DNA of 64,000 bases from Rotaria macrura. Lineage: Eukaryota; Rotifera; Eurotatoria; Philodinida; Philodinidae. A model generated the notes under the pieces. That model ran no database searches. It worked only from the letters and a program-made list of their open reading frames with translations, and was not told the DNA's origin. The number at the start of each line of letters is the position of its first letter. The first letter of the stretch is position 1. Location: positions 124,001 through 188,000 of the forward strand of contig OENT01000059.1 in assembly GCA_900239685.1 (NCBI GenBank), given 5' to 3'. A program made the position numbers and the translations under genes. This document shows positions 1-15,400 of this stretch, one piece after another.

Positions 1-418
1 TAGAAGTTAAAATTTACAACGACTGTAACATACGAAACTATTCAACTTAGGCTGTCATTCATAACATTAACAAGGAGTTTATTTTTAAAGTTATCACACT
101 TTTATCACAAGACGATTTGAGATCTTAGATGCGATTGATACAATAATATGGCAGAATCAAGTCAACTTAAAAAAGGCATTATTTCCTACACAAAATACTC
201 AATCGAACATGTCACGTAATCTCATCGAAAATCGTCCAAAAATTATTTAAAGATATTTTTTAGTATAAAAATTTTATTATCGAGATAAAAGAATGAAATA
301 CGTCGAAAATAAATATAACACAAGAATATATTTAACATTGAGTTTTCCTCCAAAGTCAAAATAAGTAGACGAAGATTAGTTTACCGATTAGGGCGCGAAA
401 TTTGAAAAACAACAGCAA
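1..418. other. upstream region of the polycystin-like gene
   Basis: AT-rich sequence without an ORF that looks coding on either strand. It lies directly upstream of the start codon of the polycystin-1-like gene and presumably holds its 5' untranslated region and promoter. No TATA box or other element could be assigned. Confidence 0.4.
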
Positions 419-3400
419 ATGAAAGTAATCAATCGGCAATTATTTATTCTAGTGATCTTGCAAGTTTATTTATCCTATTTGTATGGATCGCTAGAATATC
501 AAAAAACATGTACTAGTAAATCCTTAGCATATAATGATATTGAAAAACATTTTCAATCATTGTCAAATCTTTTCTTTTTATTTGGTGTGAATATACATCG
601 ACCATTTTTAATTGAAAACGAGCAAACGTATGCTGATGCAAGCATATTTATAATAGCAATCTGTAAACGTAATTCCTCACATTGTATTTCAAAAGGTGGA
701 TCATTACCAGCTGAATACAAACTTGAGTTTAGTATTGGTGGTGTACCGTTTACTGACAAAAATTCGAAAATCATTGGCCTATGGCATGAAACAAAAATGA
801 TGAATAATGAACTTCTTTATGAACCATTCAATTCTCATTCATGGTACGATAAGCCAGAGAATGAGAAAGGTTCGATTTGGAAAAATTTCGTTATGAATAG
901 TAAATTGAGATTCATAAAGCAATAATCTATGTTTAAAAAAATGTCTATTTATTTTCGCTTTCTAGTGGATTCATTTCAATCTGAAAATATTTATTCAAAA
1001 TGGGTAAGTTACAAGCACGAAATAAATTGAACTATGTTTTCTAGAGGAAATTTTCGAACAAAAACTATTCAATAAGACTTAAGTCAAAGAAATACTTTTA
1101 GCTTATTATTGATTTTCCCATGCGTCATTAAAAGAACTCTATCATTATATAATCCTGATCCAGGTCGTTTGTTTAATATATAAGTTGTCTTTCATGTATT
1201 TTGGGAATAATAATTAAAATAATGAAGGAATCCTTGAAATCTATAAATCTCTTGCAAGTAGAGTTGATTCATATTATGAAAACCTACATGGTTTATCTAT
1301 GTTCTCAAAATACTTCATGCGTAGTAAGGACAAAAACATATAAAAGTTTTGGACAAAAAAAAACCTACTCTTATCTAAGCTCAAGCGAATTTTATTTAAA
1401 AGAACTTTGGTGTCTACTATGTAAGAATGTCATAGGATGTAAAACATGACGCAACTGTTTCTTTTTTATCGTAAGAAGATACGTTTATTCTATCTGGAGA
1501 TCTATTTCGTTCCCAACTATACGGCCAATCGTCAAGAGACATGAAACAGAAGTTTTCCATATGTATAACGGCACATTATTGTTGCATGTGATCTTTGAGC
1601 ACAGCAATACCAATAAGATCTATGAAAAGACCAGAATAAATACTCTAGTATTTATTTTACCTATTTGAATACTACTGTTATTGGATATGTCATGGTAATT
1701 TCGTGAAGACACATAACACAATTTGAAGCAGATGCATAGGAACTGTATATTGCATATGCATGTTCACTTTTTGTGATAATCTAAGCAACTTAAGTTTATT
1801 TGAGTATAAATTTTCGAGTTTTGTGCATATCTAGACGCTGTAAGCTTTCTAATTCTATTGAAAAGTTAGTGTTGGAGATTGATTGTTGTAATCAAAATGA
1901 TCAGTCACTTTGCTGGACCATTGGTTTGAAGATAAGATACCAAGTGCTACTAGTTATGCATTTGATGTAAATCTAATCTTATAGATGTCGAGCGAATTGA
2001 TTGATTCTATTTGAGTGCGTCAATAATGAATCATATAAAATAATAAAGCATCGTTGATGTTATATACTGATTGATATTTAACATTTTATTACTTAGGTTG
2101 AATTTGAAATCGAGATCGGTGATGCTGGAATGCAACACATTGAAGGACAACAATTATACAATAATATTCCTGTGCAACAATTTACATTATGTAAGAAAGA
2201 AATTTTAAATATCGTAATGATATGCATAGGACAAAATTCTATTTAGACTTTTTCGTACCAACGTTTCAATGTTTACAAGCACCGATCATTTATTTGGATA
2301 GTTTTATTTCTAGTAAAACTTTTCTATCAGCTTTACATTTTCGATTTATGTCACATGAATGTCAATTGCACACATATAAATGTGATTTACATCTGACACA
2401 AATAGGCATGAATCAGCCGAATCTCTCGAATATGTCCTATCATGAAATTAATACCATTCGTATAAATATTGATAGTCCATCATTATTCACTCAGCCATTG
2501 TTCTATGAACAAAGTAAAAAAACAACGAATTTTATTGATAGTATTCATGAACAAGTATCATTGAAAAAAGAAACATTTGAACAAATTAAACTGCTAAATG
2601 AGATATTTAGGTATCTACTGATAAACATAATGTTTCATTTGTGGCCAATGAATTTCATCGCAATGCCACATGTACTAACGAAAATTCAATAACATCAAGA
2701 CAATTTGTTCTATGTACACAGGATTATCTCAAAAATGAATCTTTGATAAGAGCATTTCGTATAGATATTATCTTATGTCAATATTCAAAGATAAGTCCTG
2801 GCCAATGTAGATTTTTTCTTTATCAGTAATGAATACATTTTAGAATCAATGTAGTATCTATGAATTTTTCAATCTTATCACTATTTCAGACATATATTAG
2901 ATGAATACACACGTTTATTCTTACCCATTCAAGCCGATAACATAAAGCATATTGGATTTATACGTCTTCCTGAAGACTCACCGAACAATGAATGGTAAAT
3001 TCCTACAATACACTAGTCATTGTTTTCCGAGGTCTCATCATTCACTACTTTCTTCCCTTTTTCTGTGCCCGTGTTCTATTGAGAAATATTTTATGATGAA
3101 CACCAATACCAAGTAAGCATGATCGATACGATTTAAAGATCTACTAGTTTAATATTTCTAGAGAACATTCTATCAGAAACATGTTTTCAAAAATCAAAAC
3201 TTTAACATTCGTTTATTGCTTTAACTGTCTTTCACTATTGCCATATTTCTCATTCAGTTGATGTGATATCATTGAGAAGAGTTTACTCTTTTGATTTCCA
3301 ATAATTAATATCGATCTGAATAAAATAAGTCAATGATTTGGTATTATCGTTCAAGTACACATATGATTCTATCAACACCAAGAACTTCGTAGCTAGCGAT

Positions 3401-6400
3401 GGGAAAATTCTGGATTCAAAATTTTTTACATTTAGACAATTACTTCCTTTGAAGAGTTTCATTAATATCGACAGTCAATACCATAAGACTGATTGTATAA
3501 ATTAATTAAAATCTTTATTTCTATTCTTTTTGAATGTTATTTTACGGTTTCCACTGTAAAAATTCTACTGTTCCTTGCAAATCTTATGTATATTTAAATG
3601 AAGATGTAAATTTTATTTGTCATGCTTTAATATTTTTTCATTCGCTCTCGACTACTGCAGATATTTGAGGATGAAGTTAATTTAGAGATCGAAACTATTC
3701 AGAAGGTCTATCCTAATTAGCCAATAAGATCTTAAGTTGACCAAGAGCTGTTTTTTACTCTCATATAGGATCAATCTACTTGATGAACAGTATGATAAAA
3801 TCTATGCAACAGATCTCCAAAATATATACGATCATACGATTGAAATAAAATCCACTATTGATAGTGGAAAAACAGTTGTTCGCTATTATCAAATAATTAC
3901 GGATCAGAATCGTTGGTGTCATCTCATCTGTCGAAGAAACTGTGTACAACTATCATTAAACCATACACTTTATCACGTATCACAATCAAATATAGAATTA
4001 ATCATGTTTTGTGTGAAATGTGATTTTAATAAAACTCATAATCAATTAAATCATTTGACTGTTCATTCTTTTGTACAATTGTCACAAGATGTTATCTTAT
4101 TCGAAATCGAGATTACGAATAAATTTCAACCAATAACTTTCACTTGTATTAATGATAGAAATGAAAGCTTAGTAATGAATACAGAATTTCACTTAAGTAA
4201 TCAAAATAATAATACGGACACATTTTCTTGTTCAATCGAGCCTTCTACAATTTATCCATATCATGAACACACCATTCTTGAATGTAACCATCTCAATACT
4301 CGTGCAGATATTATTATTTGGGCTACAACTAAATTACGTATGTATTAATTGAAGGAAAAAATTTTTGTTTCGTTTTACTGAAATTGAATTTTACAAAAAG
4401 AAGTGTAACAAATGCGGTAAGGTAAAGACAGATGACGAAACCATAATTGTATATGATTTTCTATACGCCTCGAACCAAAACAGTATCAATCAGAGTTTCG
4501 AAGAAACGAAAAAACTCACTCGTCAATATTAAGGGCAAGACATACCCTGTTGTAAAAATAAATTTGAATCCGTACTCGACTCTTCGTTCCCTAGAATATG
4601 GTAATAGTGCCGTGTTCGATATTGCTACAAATAAAAATTTCCATTTAACAATGATCGCTGCTGTTCAGTGTCATTTTTTATCTAAAATCGTCATATGGTG
4701 AACATAAATATACTTGAACTGATAAATTTGTAACTTTTGGAGAAAAAAACAATATCTTCTCCTATTCTGTGAACTGGTTGATATGTACAGCAGTTCGCTG
4801 AAGACTTGTCGTAGATTAATTATGGACAGTGACAATTGAACTTGTCTAGTATGAATACCAGCTGTAGCAGTCAAATGTAACTGTTTGACAGAGTAACTAA
4901 CTATAAGGAAAACGAACCATTTTAACCTGAGGCAGATAAACTCTTATTGATATGATGTGATGTTCTAAGAAATCAGTTCTTATTCGTTACAACGACGATG
5001 ATTGTGTACGTCCTATATATCTTTTTCATTCCAAGTCTGATCTCTGTATGATAACTTGAAGGATATCGGATGCTATTTTTCTTCTGTCTCATGTCAAATG
5101 GTAGAAAATATATAATATTCAGATGAAGGATGTGTTTTATGTTTCAGAGATGGTAAATAGCGTTCCACTCTTCGAAGTACTTATAAATTCTATTCCAAGA
5201 AAAACTGTCGTCAGATGGGCTATAGGCTATCAAATAAAATGACGAATCACTCACATGAAAAACATTTGTAGTTCATCATGATTGGACGCAGAAGATTGAA
5301 AAGAATCGCACAACGAAACATAGAATGTCACTAAGTAACAAAAAGTTTTCTTCGCAATACAGAAACAAATAGGATTGATTCGTTCGTTGAAAGTCGCTTC
5401 ATTTTAGAAAAAGAATGATAATTTGTAAGACAACAAACTGCTTGTACAGGAAACCTTATTATTATAAATTTCCAAAAAAAAGTCATACTATGATAATTTT
5501 TCTAAATTCAGATCCCAGTTCGGATTATCACTAAAATATTCAAACTCCAATAGATTGAATTTCCTAGACATAAGATGTTCACTAATGAATTCAATATCCT
5601 ATTTGATGAGTTTTGCTTGTGATGATAATTTATAGAACATCGAAAGGATCTCCAAGCTTTTCCACAGAAGTTTTCGTTACTCTGACTCAAACGTCTTACA
5701 AAATTGAATACAACAACCTCAAACAGCAAGCTTTCTTGCAAGTACTTCGGTCGTGACTATATCACATGCATTTGTACTATCATGTAGAAGAATATATGCG
5801 AGCTCTACATTGTTAGACTCGATACATGTTTATTCTTGTTATTACTTAAGATGATGAAGACATTCGTATTTTAATGAATCCATCGTATATTACAAATGAA
5901 GTGTTTAATTCAAAAATTCGAATTAAAATCATTGGTATTCCACATGGTAGTCAAGTTATGTTAGAAATTAGCTCGTCCTTTTTCGGAGAAACCCAACATT
6001 ATGAATTGAACATGCAACTTCTCAATGAAAAATTACTTGTAAAAATGAATATAGCTTTAGAATGGAATTACTTTTCTAGTGTAATGCATATTTTTAAAGA
6101 AATTTTGTGTTCATGAAAACTAGTTTATGACTACGATTTTTTCTTAAAAGGCATTTCATTTAATGGAAAATTATCTAAGAATCTATGAGCACGATTTATA
6201 TCTTTTAAGCAATGAAACAAATCAACGCTTTCATTTAGTTGGTCTAAATCAAACATCATTTCTAATTAGCATAATTAATTATTATCGTTTGATATTAAAT
6301 TATATGGATGAAGAATTACTTTATGTTAGAGCAATGGATTTTTCGCAAAAAATCTACTCTGATGTAAGTAATTTTTTAAATAAATTTTAGTTAAGACAAT

Positions 6401-9400
6401 TAGAAAATGAATAAACTTAGTATATTTTAAAGATCTTCATCTAATAATGATTTCCACTTGTCCAATAATGAATTTGATATTTTCCGATTTTGTACGTTTC
6501 TACTGTCCCTATTGGTCTATCGTTGTATTTACAAAGTTTCTCTTTCTCTGTCGATGAATTTTTCATGAAAATGTCAAATAATGTCGTTGTCTGGGTCTGT
6601 GTTAAACCTCATATTGATAAATCTTATTCAGATGTTCAGTTTTCATCACTGACCTAAAGAACGTTTTTGGAGAAATAATGATTGATTAACAGAAACGATA
6701 GTCAGTGGGCACAAGAAAAAAAATCAATACATCCCAATTATTGAATATTTACTATTTCTAACGTAAAACGAAAATTTTCCTTGTCTCGATTAATAGACAA
6801 CGGATTACGTCAAATATTCAGTCCCAAGTGACTGCCTTATCTTTCACCAAGTGAAAATACAAATAGATCACGACTTTCTCTCTCTTTAGATACGTATATT
6901 TGTAATTCATAAATAGATTTAAATATGAGAGGAATACAACAACATCACCAATACTAAACATGGATTTCGTTTCTGATGTTTGAAAAGACAATTGATTTTA
7001 TTCACGGTAAATCTAGTTTTGTCTAATAATTTCCAATATGTAACTTCACCAAGTGCTAGATTAACAATTAAAAAAACATTGTATATCATTCTAAATCATG
7101 TCTTCAATAATATAGTTGAAATACAAAGGTTACAATATTCATTCTAGTTTGTCCTAAATGATCATCCAACTAAATGATTTTGAATCATACACATACCACA
7201 AAAACACTAAGTTATGGGCTATAAAAAGAAGAACTATACTCAATCGCATTTCCCTCTTGAATTCTTGAGACATTACTTCTTAGTTAACATTAAAGAATAT
7301 TTTGAAAATGATAAAATCAAATGTAAATGTCATCTTCATCTATTTCCGTATTACGAGAATAACGGTTGCCTAACTGTCATTTGAGTCGTACTACTCATCG
7401 AAGCAAACAACACAAGCTAGCAATAGCCACTTTAATTTTCTAGATATCGACACATTTATTCAACTATCAAATGTTCTATCCAGAGCCAGGCAATATTTAT
7501 TTCAACGACTATCTCTCTTTATTAATTGAATTATCATCCAAACCTAAAATGATCACTTATCAAACATATCATTTACTTCGGTATGAAAAATAAAATCTAA
7601 CTTTTTCTTTCCTATTCTTACATACTGTTTTTTTCAATACTTTAACTAATCAGACATGTAATGAAAGCTATTTCCGTGATTCTACCTGACACATCCATTA
7701 CTTTTCTTCGAAAATTATATCATCTTTGTATAAATCTGCATGAATATATAATTCATCCAAATTCAATACCAATACCAACAATAACTGATACAAATAGTTT
7801 ATTCCAATTCAACCAAATCATTAATCAAGTTCTCATTATGATTCATACTGAACTAACACTGCATGGCTATTTCGATAGTGAACAGCAAAATATAGCTAGA
7901 AAGCCAATTGATTTCATTACTAATATGAAATCACCATTCATAAGAAAACGTTGGGCTCTACGACTTGATCAATCGTTGTTACAGCATCCTACTTCTAATA
8001 TAAATGACCCAACATTATCATTAGGTATTATATGTATCGGAAATTCTGAGGAAAGTCTTTCTTCCTTTTTTGCAATTGATAAAAGAAAATGTAAACTTGC
8101 TTGTGAGAGTCAGACGCTCCGATTCATAAAGGATAGAGTTAAGTTTCTTTGAAATTTAAGAATAGAAAGAACAAAACAGCTCTATAAAGAAACATGGTGG
8201 ATACTATCGATTTTCTACTAGTGATCGATCTTACAGTTTGATTGCATCGATTTCTAATCTTACAAAAAAGGAACTCGGTTGTTGTCTACTGAACCACAAG
8301 AGCTCTCAATATTTAGATATCGTTAGAGATTGAATCAGTATCGATGACCGATTCAATAATTACTATTCAGAGATGTGATGATACGACAATGCACCTGTTT
8401 ACCTTGATGAATAAATTGATCTATCAGATATTTCAAAGATTAGCTGACATCTGTAATTGATGAGTTATGTATAAAGATGATTGAGCAAGACTTTCTACTT
8501 TAGACTCTAACGGTCAACGATAGCATCATCATCAATAGTCATGATTTTAAAAAACTAAGATAAATAATACTTCATAAGAAACTTTTTAGGCATATTGTAT
8601 TATCCTCAAGAATATATTCCACTGCATCTTGAAATATCACGAACAGTATCAACAGATTATTTTCTCGGTCAATTATTATCCATTGAATTGAGTACGAATA
8701 GAAATTTTTCATTAAATCATTCTTCATACGCATCATTTTCTCTTCAACAATATTATTTGAATGCATCGAATATCTTACAAGAATATTTTTCAACCATTTT
8801 ATTGATTCGTGTGAAAAATAATCTGTATTCACATAAATTTTCATTTCGAATGAATACAACAAAATTAGCTCGTAATATTTCATTATTGTTTTTTGATTTA
8901 CCTAATTCTCAACAGTATCTATTTACATTCTATATTGCCAATGATAAATCATGTTTAAAATCGAAAATAATCGATGAAGGTTATGTTAAATATACAAGTA
9001 ATGCTGATCTATCTCAAAATAATTATTTTGTTTATTCAATACCAATAAAATCTATGTCGATGGTTTGTGCACATGTTGAGATTGTATCAGAAGATGCATC
9101 AATAAGAAATTTAAAACGAACTGGATATTTTCTCGTTATTGAAACAGGTTGCTATTCATTTGATAGACATATTTATGAAGATTACTATTCAAAGGTATAG
9201 TATAAATGAATGAGAGATAAATGCGTTTTGATTGTTTCTAAAATAGATTAGCATGTCTTCTTGATGGAATTCTCTTCTACATGCTTCGAAGAGGATATAT
9301 CTATATAGAGAAAACCGGATAAAATCTAATATTAACTATCGGTTATTAAATGATGAATAAATCTTCGTTTCTCTTCTTCATATTAGTCCACAAGCATGAA

Positions 9401-12400
9401 TATAAGCAGTATTTCTCTTGAAAATAAAAATAAAGTAAACCTTATACAATATAATTGAGCAATTTTTGGTTTTCTCTATTCGTGATTGAATGCAAATATT
9501 TTTGTTATACATCTTTCAGGATTTGCACAGCGCATGTGGAATTTTTTTTCGTCATCAAACGGTCGATTATGATTCATTTTACATCGATCTCTTCTTGTTG
9601 ATTGATTTTATTTGTGCAGCAGACCAGGCTATTTTGTTCTTGATTCTAAAGTCAAATTCTTACATAAGAATCGAATGTATGATGATTTTCATATTCCGCC
9701 AGTGCCGTAACATGTACTACTTACAGAGTTCTTAGCCTAGCTCGATGATTGTGTATCACGATCTAGATCCAATAAAATGAAGTAACTAGATGAGCCATTC
9801 GTTCTGAGAGTCTACAGAGTGTGATGAATTCATGTTAAATTTCATCTAGGAGAGTTCGAAATTTTGATCAGACGATAGTGAAAAATAAGGTAAAAGAGGT
9901 AATGATGTGACATTTTACATTTCACACTGTATCACACACATCTGTCTGCTCATGAGAATTGTCTTACTTATCATAAATGACAGAAAATTCTATTATCAAA
10001 TGCATTCTTTCGATAAATTTCTAGTGTGAACATTTAAAGTCTCTATTATGTAATCTGAAGTGAATTAAAGGACCCTATTCAACATTGATATAAAAATGTT
10101 TTTTAAATCAAACCAAAATAGATATTTTTATGGAGTTTTCTTTCTGAATACGTGAAATACTGACTTGATCGAAGCGTTATTTTGATATACTTGCTCAAAG
10201 ATATGCTGTTGTTTGATCCAACTATAAGACTAAACCATGCATCATTTGTAGTCGTTATAACTGAATTGTTGTTTGACATTGTCAGGACTTAATTCTTCTC
10301 AAAGAATTTTACAATGATCAACTAAGATCGTTTTTGAGTGCTCTAAACGAAAAATATCAATATTAAAAATTCAATTTATTAATGATATATTTGAACTAAA
10401 GGTAGCTTCATCATTGTCGGCAACTACATCTGTACTTCTACCCTGAAATAGATTTCATTTTTATACTGCGTAATGTAACACAAATATTATCCATCAAAAG
10501 ATTTCTATAAGCTCAGTAGAATTGAGTAATAGGTCACGACACATTGGTACTACAGACGGGTTAAATAGATTAATTATAGTTCTCTTGTAATGAGTTAACG
10601 AAAGAAATACATCAAGATGTTGAAACATTTGTAAAAATGTGTTGCAATATGTGAACCTCTCCGAATTCGAACAACTCTGAATGAGTGCAAAATTCATCTT
10701 TCTGTCTCTACGGATAAACATTTTTTTTGACATGTAAAATAATTGAACACAAATCCATTCCATTCTTATATTTCCAATAATTTCAACAATCGTATTAATA
10801 TATTCATAAATGGTATTAACGGAATTTTCAATTAAAACTTTGCTTTAGTTACGTGATGATACATGTAACTTGATTAATGAAAATAAAACTGAATACAACG
10901 ATCTTCAATCATTATCCGATGCTCATTTAACATGTTATTGCCATCAGCCGACAACAAAATATTTTGTTCTATGCCAACCAAAGCCCATTCTGGTTGAATT
11001 CGAATTAAATGCCCAAACTTGGCTTCATTTCTACATCTATCTTTCAATATTACTTTTTACTTTTCTTCTACTTGGTCTCTATGCTATTTATAAAGACACA
11101 TTAGATGATTATGTATGTGAGAAAAAATAAGAATAAACGAAATTCCTCATTTTCTTTTCTATTCGATTCGATTCATTAGAAACCTTATACTTATTTTGTT
11201 GCTGATAATCAACTAGCTGCTGTTAATATACATCTTTACCAAATAACTGTATTTACTGGTCTTCAACAATCAACATCGAAAGATTTCAAAATTTACATAC
11301 GTTTAATCGGTGAAAAATGTCATGATGCGTCACATTGTTTAAATTTGAATCTTTCGAATATATTTCAACGTGGTAGTGTTAATCAATTTTTAATCACATC
11401 TTTCGTTGATCTAGGTTATCAAAACATTTCAAATATGAAAACTTCTTTTCTCATTCGTACGCATTTCTCTTTAGGTCATATTGTCGCATTGAATATGTGG
11501 CATGATGAAATAGATTTTAAATGTGATTATTACATACGTCATTGCATCGTATATGATTATAAACATCATCGAACATATTACTTTTGTTGCTATACATGGT
11601 TATCATTACGAAAAGGTTTCAATACAATAAATGAAATATTTTATGTCGCACAAGAAGTTGATCAATATGCGTTTGGTCATTTATTTATTTCAACGTATTC
11701 ATGGCTATATTATCATTTTCATTTATTTAATTCAATATTTAGCAAACAAAAAATAAATACATTATCAAGAATCTATCGTTTACATACGTACTTTTGTTTA
11801 ATTATCATACAACTCTATTTTGCTCAAATTCTTATTATATCATGTCGAAATATAGTGATGAATCAACGATGTGTATATATATTCCCATCGTTTCTATTTT
11901 TAGTTGATCAATCATTTGTTGCATCGGATTGGATGCAAATTTTTCAGGTAATTCTATTGATATATAGAAAATGGAGATATGCATCTGTATACATGTAATA
12001 TTAAATATAATGTTTTCAATTAATGAAACCAAAAACCGTATTTCAATCGTCATAAATACAAAACTGGTCTAAAATCGAAACTGACCTTTGCGCGTTTAAT
12101 ATCTCTATTTCGACAATGCCAAGCATTTACCTTAAATTGAAACAGTCTTTTTTACGGATTTGTCAACGGAAATGGGTAATGGTAGAAACTTTTTCGAAAC
12201 AAAAAAACTATATTGAGAAGAGTCATAGATAAATATGCCAACTGTTTTTCACGAGAGACTTTAAATAAATTTTGTTCATTAATACTCAAAACGTCTTCTT
12301 GTAAAAAGAGTAGAAGATGTGGCAACCGTTTTATTAAGTATGCGATTGTTTTTTTTAACTTTTTCTGTAGATAATACGTGCCAATTTATTTGCATCAATT

Positions 12401-15400
12401 TTTAATGGTATGTTTCTTAGTTTGATTGTTAGTTTGGTTACACCTATGTTCATATGGGGTCTAACATGGTTAAAAAATCGCATTGAACTCTATCGGCAAT
12501 CATCAAACATCACAACACATTATGAAGATTTCGAGAATATACATTCACTTGTCTATACAATGGCGTCAAGTATAGCTGACATGAATTTATATCGTCAAGA
12601 TATTGAACAATTTCAACATATGCATAAATTTGATTTACAACATCATTTTAGTATTAGCACACTAGGAGAAAATGAAGGCACTAACTCACAATCAGATAAC
12701 AAAACTGATAAAAATACGAATTCTTATTTCAATCATACATCGGATAGATTGCAATCCAATTTTAACGCGTATTCTTCGATGCTGAAAAAATCTGTAAGTA
12801 TTTATTTTTTTTATGATTAAAAAACAATTTATTGTTGTGTTTTCTGAAGTTTGGAATGAGCAAAGTACAAAATCAATTAAACATAAAACAACTTTCGATT
12901 TCATCATCAAATATGAGTAATAAATTTTCACAAGAACGTAAATCGTTCAACAACGACGAAGAGAACGATCACGATGATGATGATGATGATGATCTATCAT
13001 CAACTGGTAGTTCTCAAACACCACTACAAAAACATCATCAAAAAAAGTCAACTGTTAAATTAAAAATTCAGTGGTTAAATTTATGAACTCATTCCTTTTT
13101 TTTTTGTTTTCTCATTAATGTTTCTTTTCAATGTCAGGTCTAAGGTATCCGATCCACCAACATTTCGTATGTATGCATTGTATTCAATTATTTTCTATGG
13201 AATATTAATAATTCTCGGTATATTATCAATTATTTGCATGTATTTAACAATGAAAACTTTTACGGAGATTGAAAATTATTTTCTGACGTCAGCAATCATA
13301 TTTATTCATGTATTAACTATTATATTTACATTAATTTTTGAGATAATAATTATTTTAATTATATCTTTACTCAATGCTGCTTTTTTTCATGTCACAGATG
13401 AAGAAAAATTTATTTCATCTGTTGTTGAGGTACATAGAATACGAAAAACTAGAATTAAATTGATGAATTTCTTGTTTACCCATTCAAGATCCCGACGATA
13501 TCGAAGGTTGATATTAAGCAACAACATTTAAATCATACATTTACACTAAATCGAGACATAACATTAACGGATGTACAGTTACGTGAACGTATTCGTGAAC
13601 GTTTTCTTGAATCATCGATTATTCGTGGTGTAAGAGATGTTATTGGCTATGTTGTATTTATGGTTATTATTATTTTGGTCTTTGCAAATACGTGAGTTTG
13701 TTTAGTCTCATTACTGTTAGAATAGCTTGAAATTGTCAACTGACAACAGGAATTGCTCATGTACGATAAGAATTCTCGTTAACTTAAATGATCAAATATT
13801 TACTTGGAACTTCAATAGCTCAATAAATGAAGATACCCATAAGCTTTATCTAGCAATCGAGTCCCAAATCTAAATTCGCTTATTTGATTTTCGCTCTTTC
13901 TCGTTCATCATTGTTTTTTCGAACGAGAATACTTGAAATTGTACATTATATGAATATCAAGATTACTTTTCATATTATGAATATATTAAATGCAGAATAT
14001 CAATATCGACTTAGTACACAGTATATTCTGGAAAGATTTCTGTAAAAACGTACTAAATACTCATTTTAGTTATCCAGCCATCTGTTGTGAGTAACTAAGT
14101 ACAAATATATATTGAATTTCATCAGGACTTTCAACAAATAGGCTCTTGCATACGGAATTGAATTCTTTCGATATCCTGCTGAGTATCATGAAACTTTGCG
14201 TATAATGCACTGAGTTAAGTTTTTTTTTACTAAAGTAAAGTGATTTAATTTTATCTTTTTTCACTGAAAGATAATATCCAAGAGATTGCTTAGATTAAAT
14301 TTTACTGTTAAGAAAATAGTTTTTCCTTACGTGTTTCGTCTAGTAATTTTGTTTCGGGTAAGTTATTATCCATTGAAACTATCATTAAAAAGACAGACCG
14401 AATGTCGAACATTTTTTAAGAGACACATTCCTTTTACAAATGCAAATTATGTTTTTTCTTGCTCATAAGCGTTTTATGATTGTATAACTAGGTAGTACAT
14501 CTGCTTTTAAATTCGTCTTACATATGATTTCTTTTGTTCATCTAAAATATCACATTCAGGATAAACATATGCTCAGATGTTATTTGTCTGTTAAATTTTG
14601 AGTTAATATAAACATCAACAAAGACGTATTCTTATTCATTCATCAACGAATATAGTTTTTCTTTTCATTACAATATTCTAATTCAATTTCTCATTGAATC
14701 GTTTAATAACATGGTCACATTCGAAACTTGGGGAATTTGCTGCGTTATATTCATGATCTATCCTAAGTTCAAATCGTTCACTAGAGAATGTTTTTAGTGT
14801 ATATCGTTAAACTATTTTGAAAAAAAAAGGCTTTTCTCCTCGCGAACAATCACACAACGAATAATTCGATGAACCGCTTCGTTTAGTAAACTATTGAGAG
14901 GTCGGTGAATAATAAATGAAATTTATTGTTAAATTTGTACTCATAGACTATGACATATGGCCTAAGAATAATCCTGAAATCTTTCGTAACATGATCGAAA
15001 TTTAAGTTTTTGTCTACGAAAAAAAGATATGCCACTGATAACTTGTATACCGATATGAAAATACACAAATGAAAATGTTCATTGTCTAGTTGTTATGTAA
15101 AATTGTAATTATTTTAGATCGAAAAATATTGAAACTCGATTCACCATGAAACAATATACATTACAATTACTTCTTCGTGAAGATATTTTTCAAAATATTG
15201 ATCACATGCCTGATACGATGGTTAGTTGTATACGTAATAGAACAAGAATAGATTTGAATAAAAAAGAAATGCTGTTTCTTCTCAGTACTGGATAAGTTAC
15301 TTCATTGAAAATCGTCTTTTTCTTGAACATAAAGATTATTCTTGTCTAAAAGATACATGCAACTATGTATCAATACGTATGTCTTCATTTATTGTAACTC

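Noticed and set aside
553-774. Minus-strand open frame overlapping the first polycystin exon
   Set aside because: It is the antisense shadow of an exon with a signal peptide and consistent splice phase.
2611-2692. Apparent frame change near 2610 in the polycystin-like gene
   Set aside because: It is explained by a 56-base intron (2555-2610) with GT and AG ends that restores phase; not a frameshift.
13430-13540. Apparent frame break after the fifth membrane segment of the polycystin-like gene
   Set aside because: A 77-base intron (13430-13506) joins SSVVE to VDIKQQ in frame.
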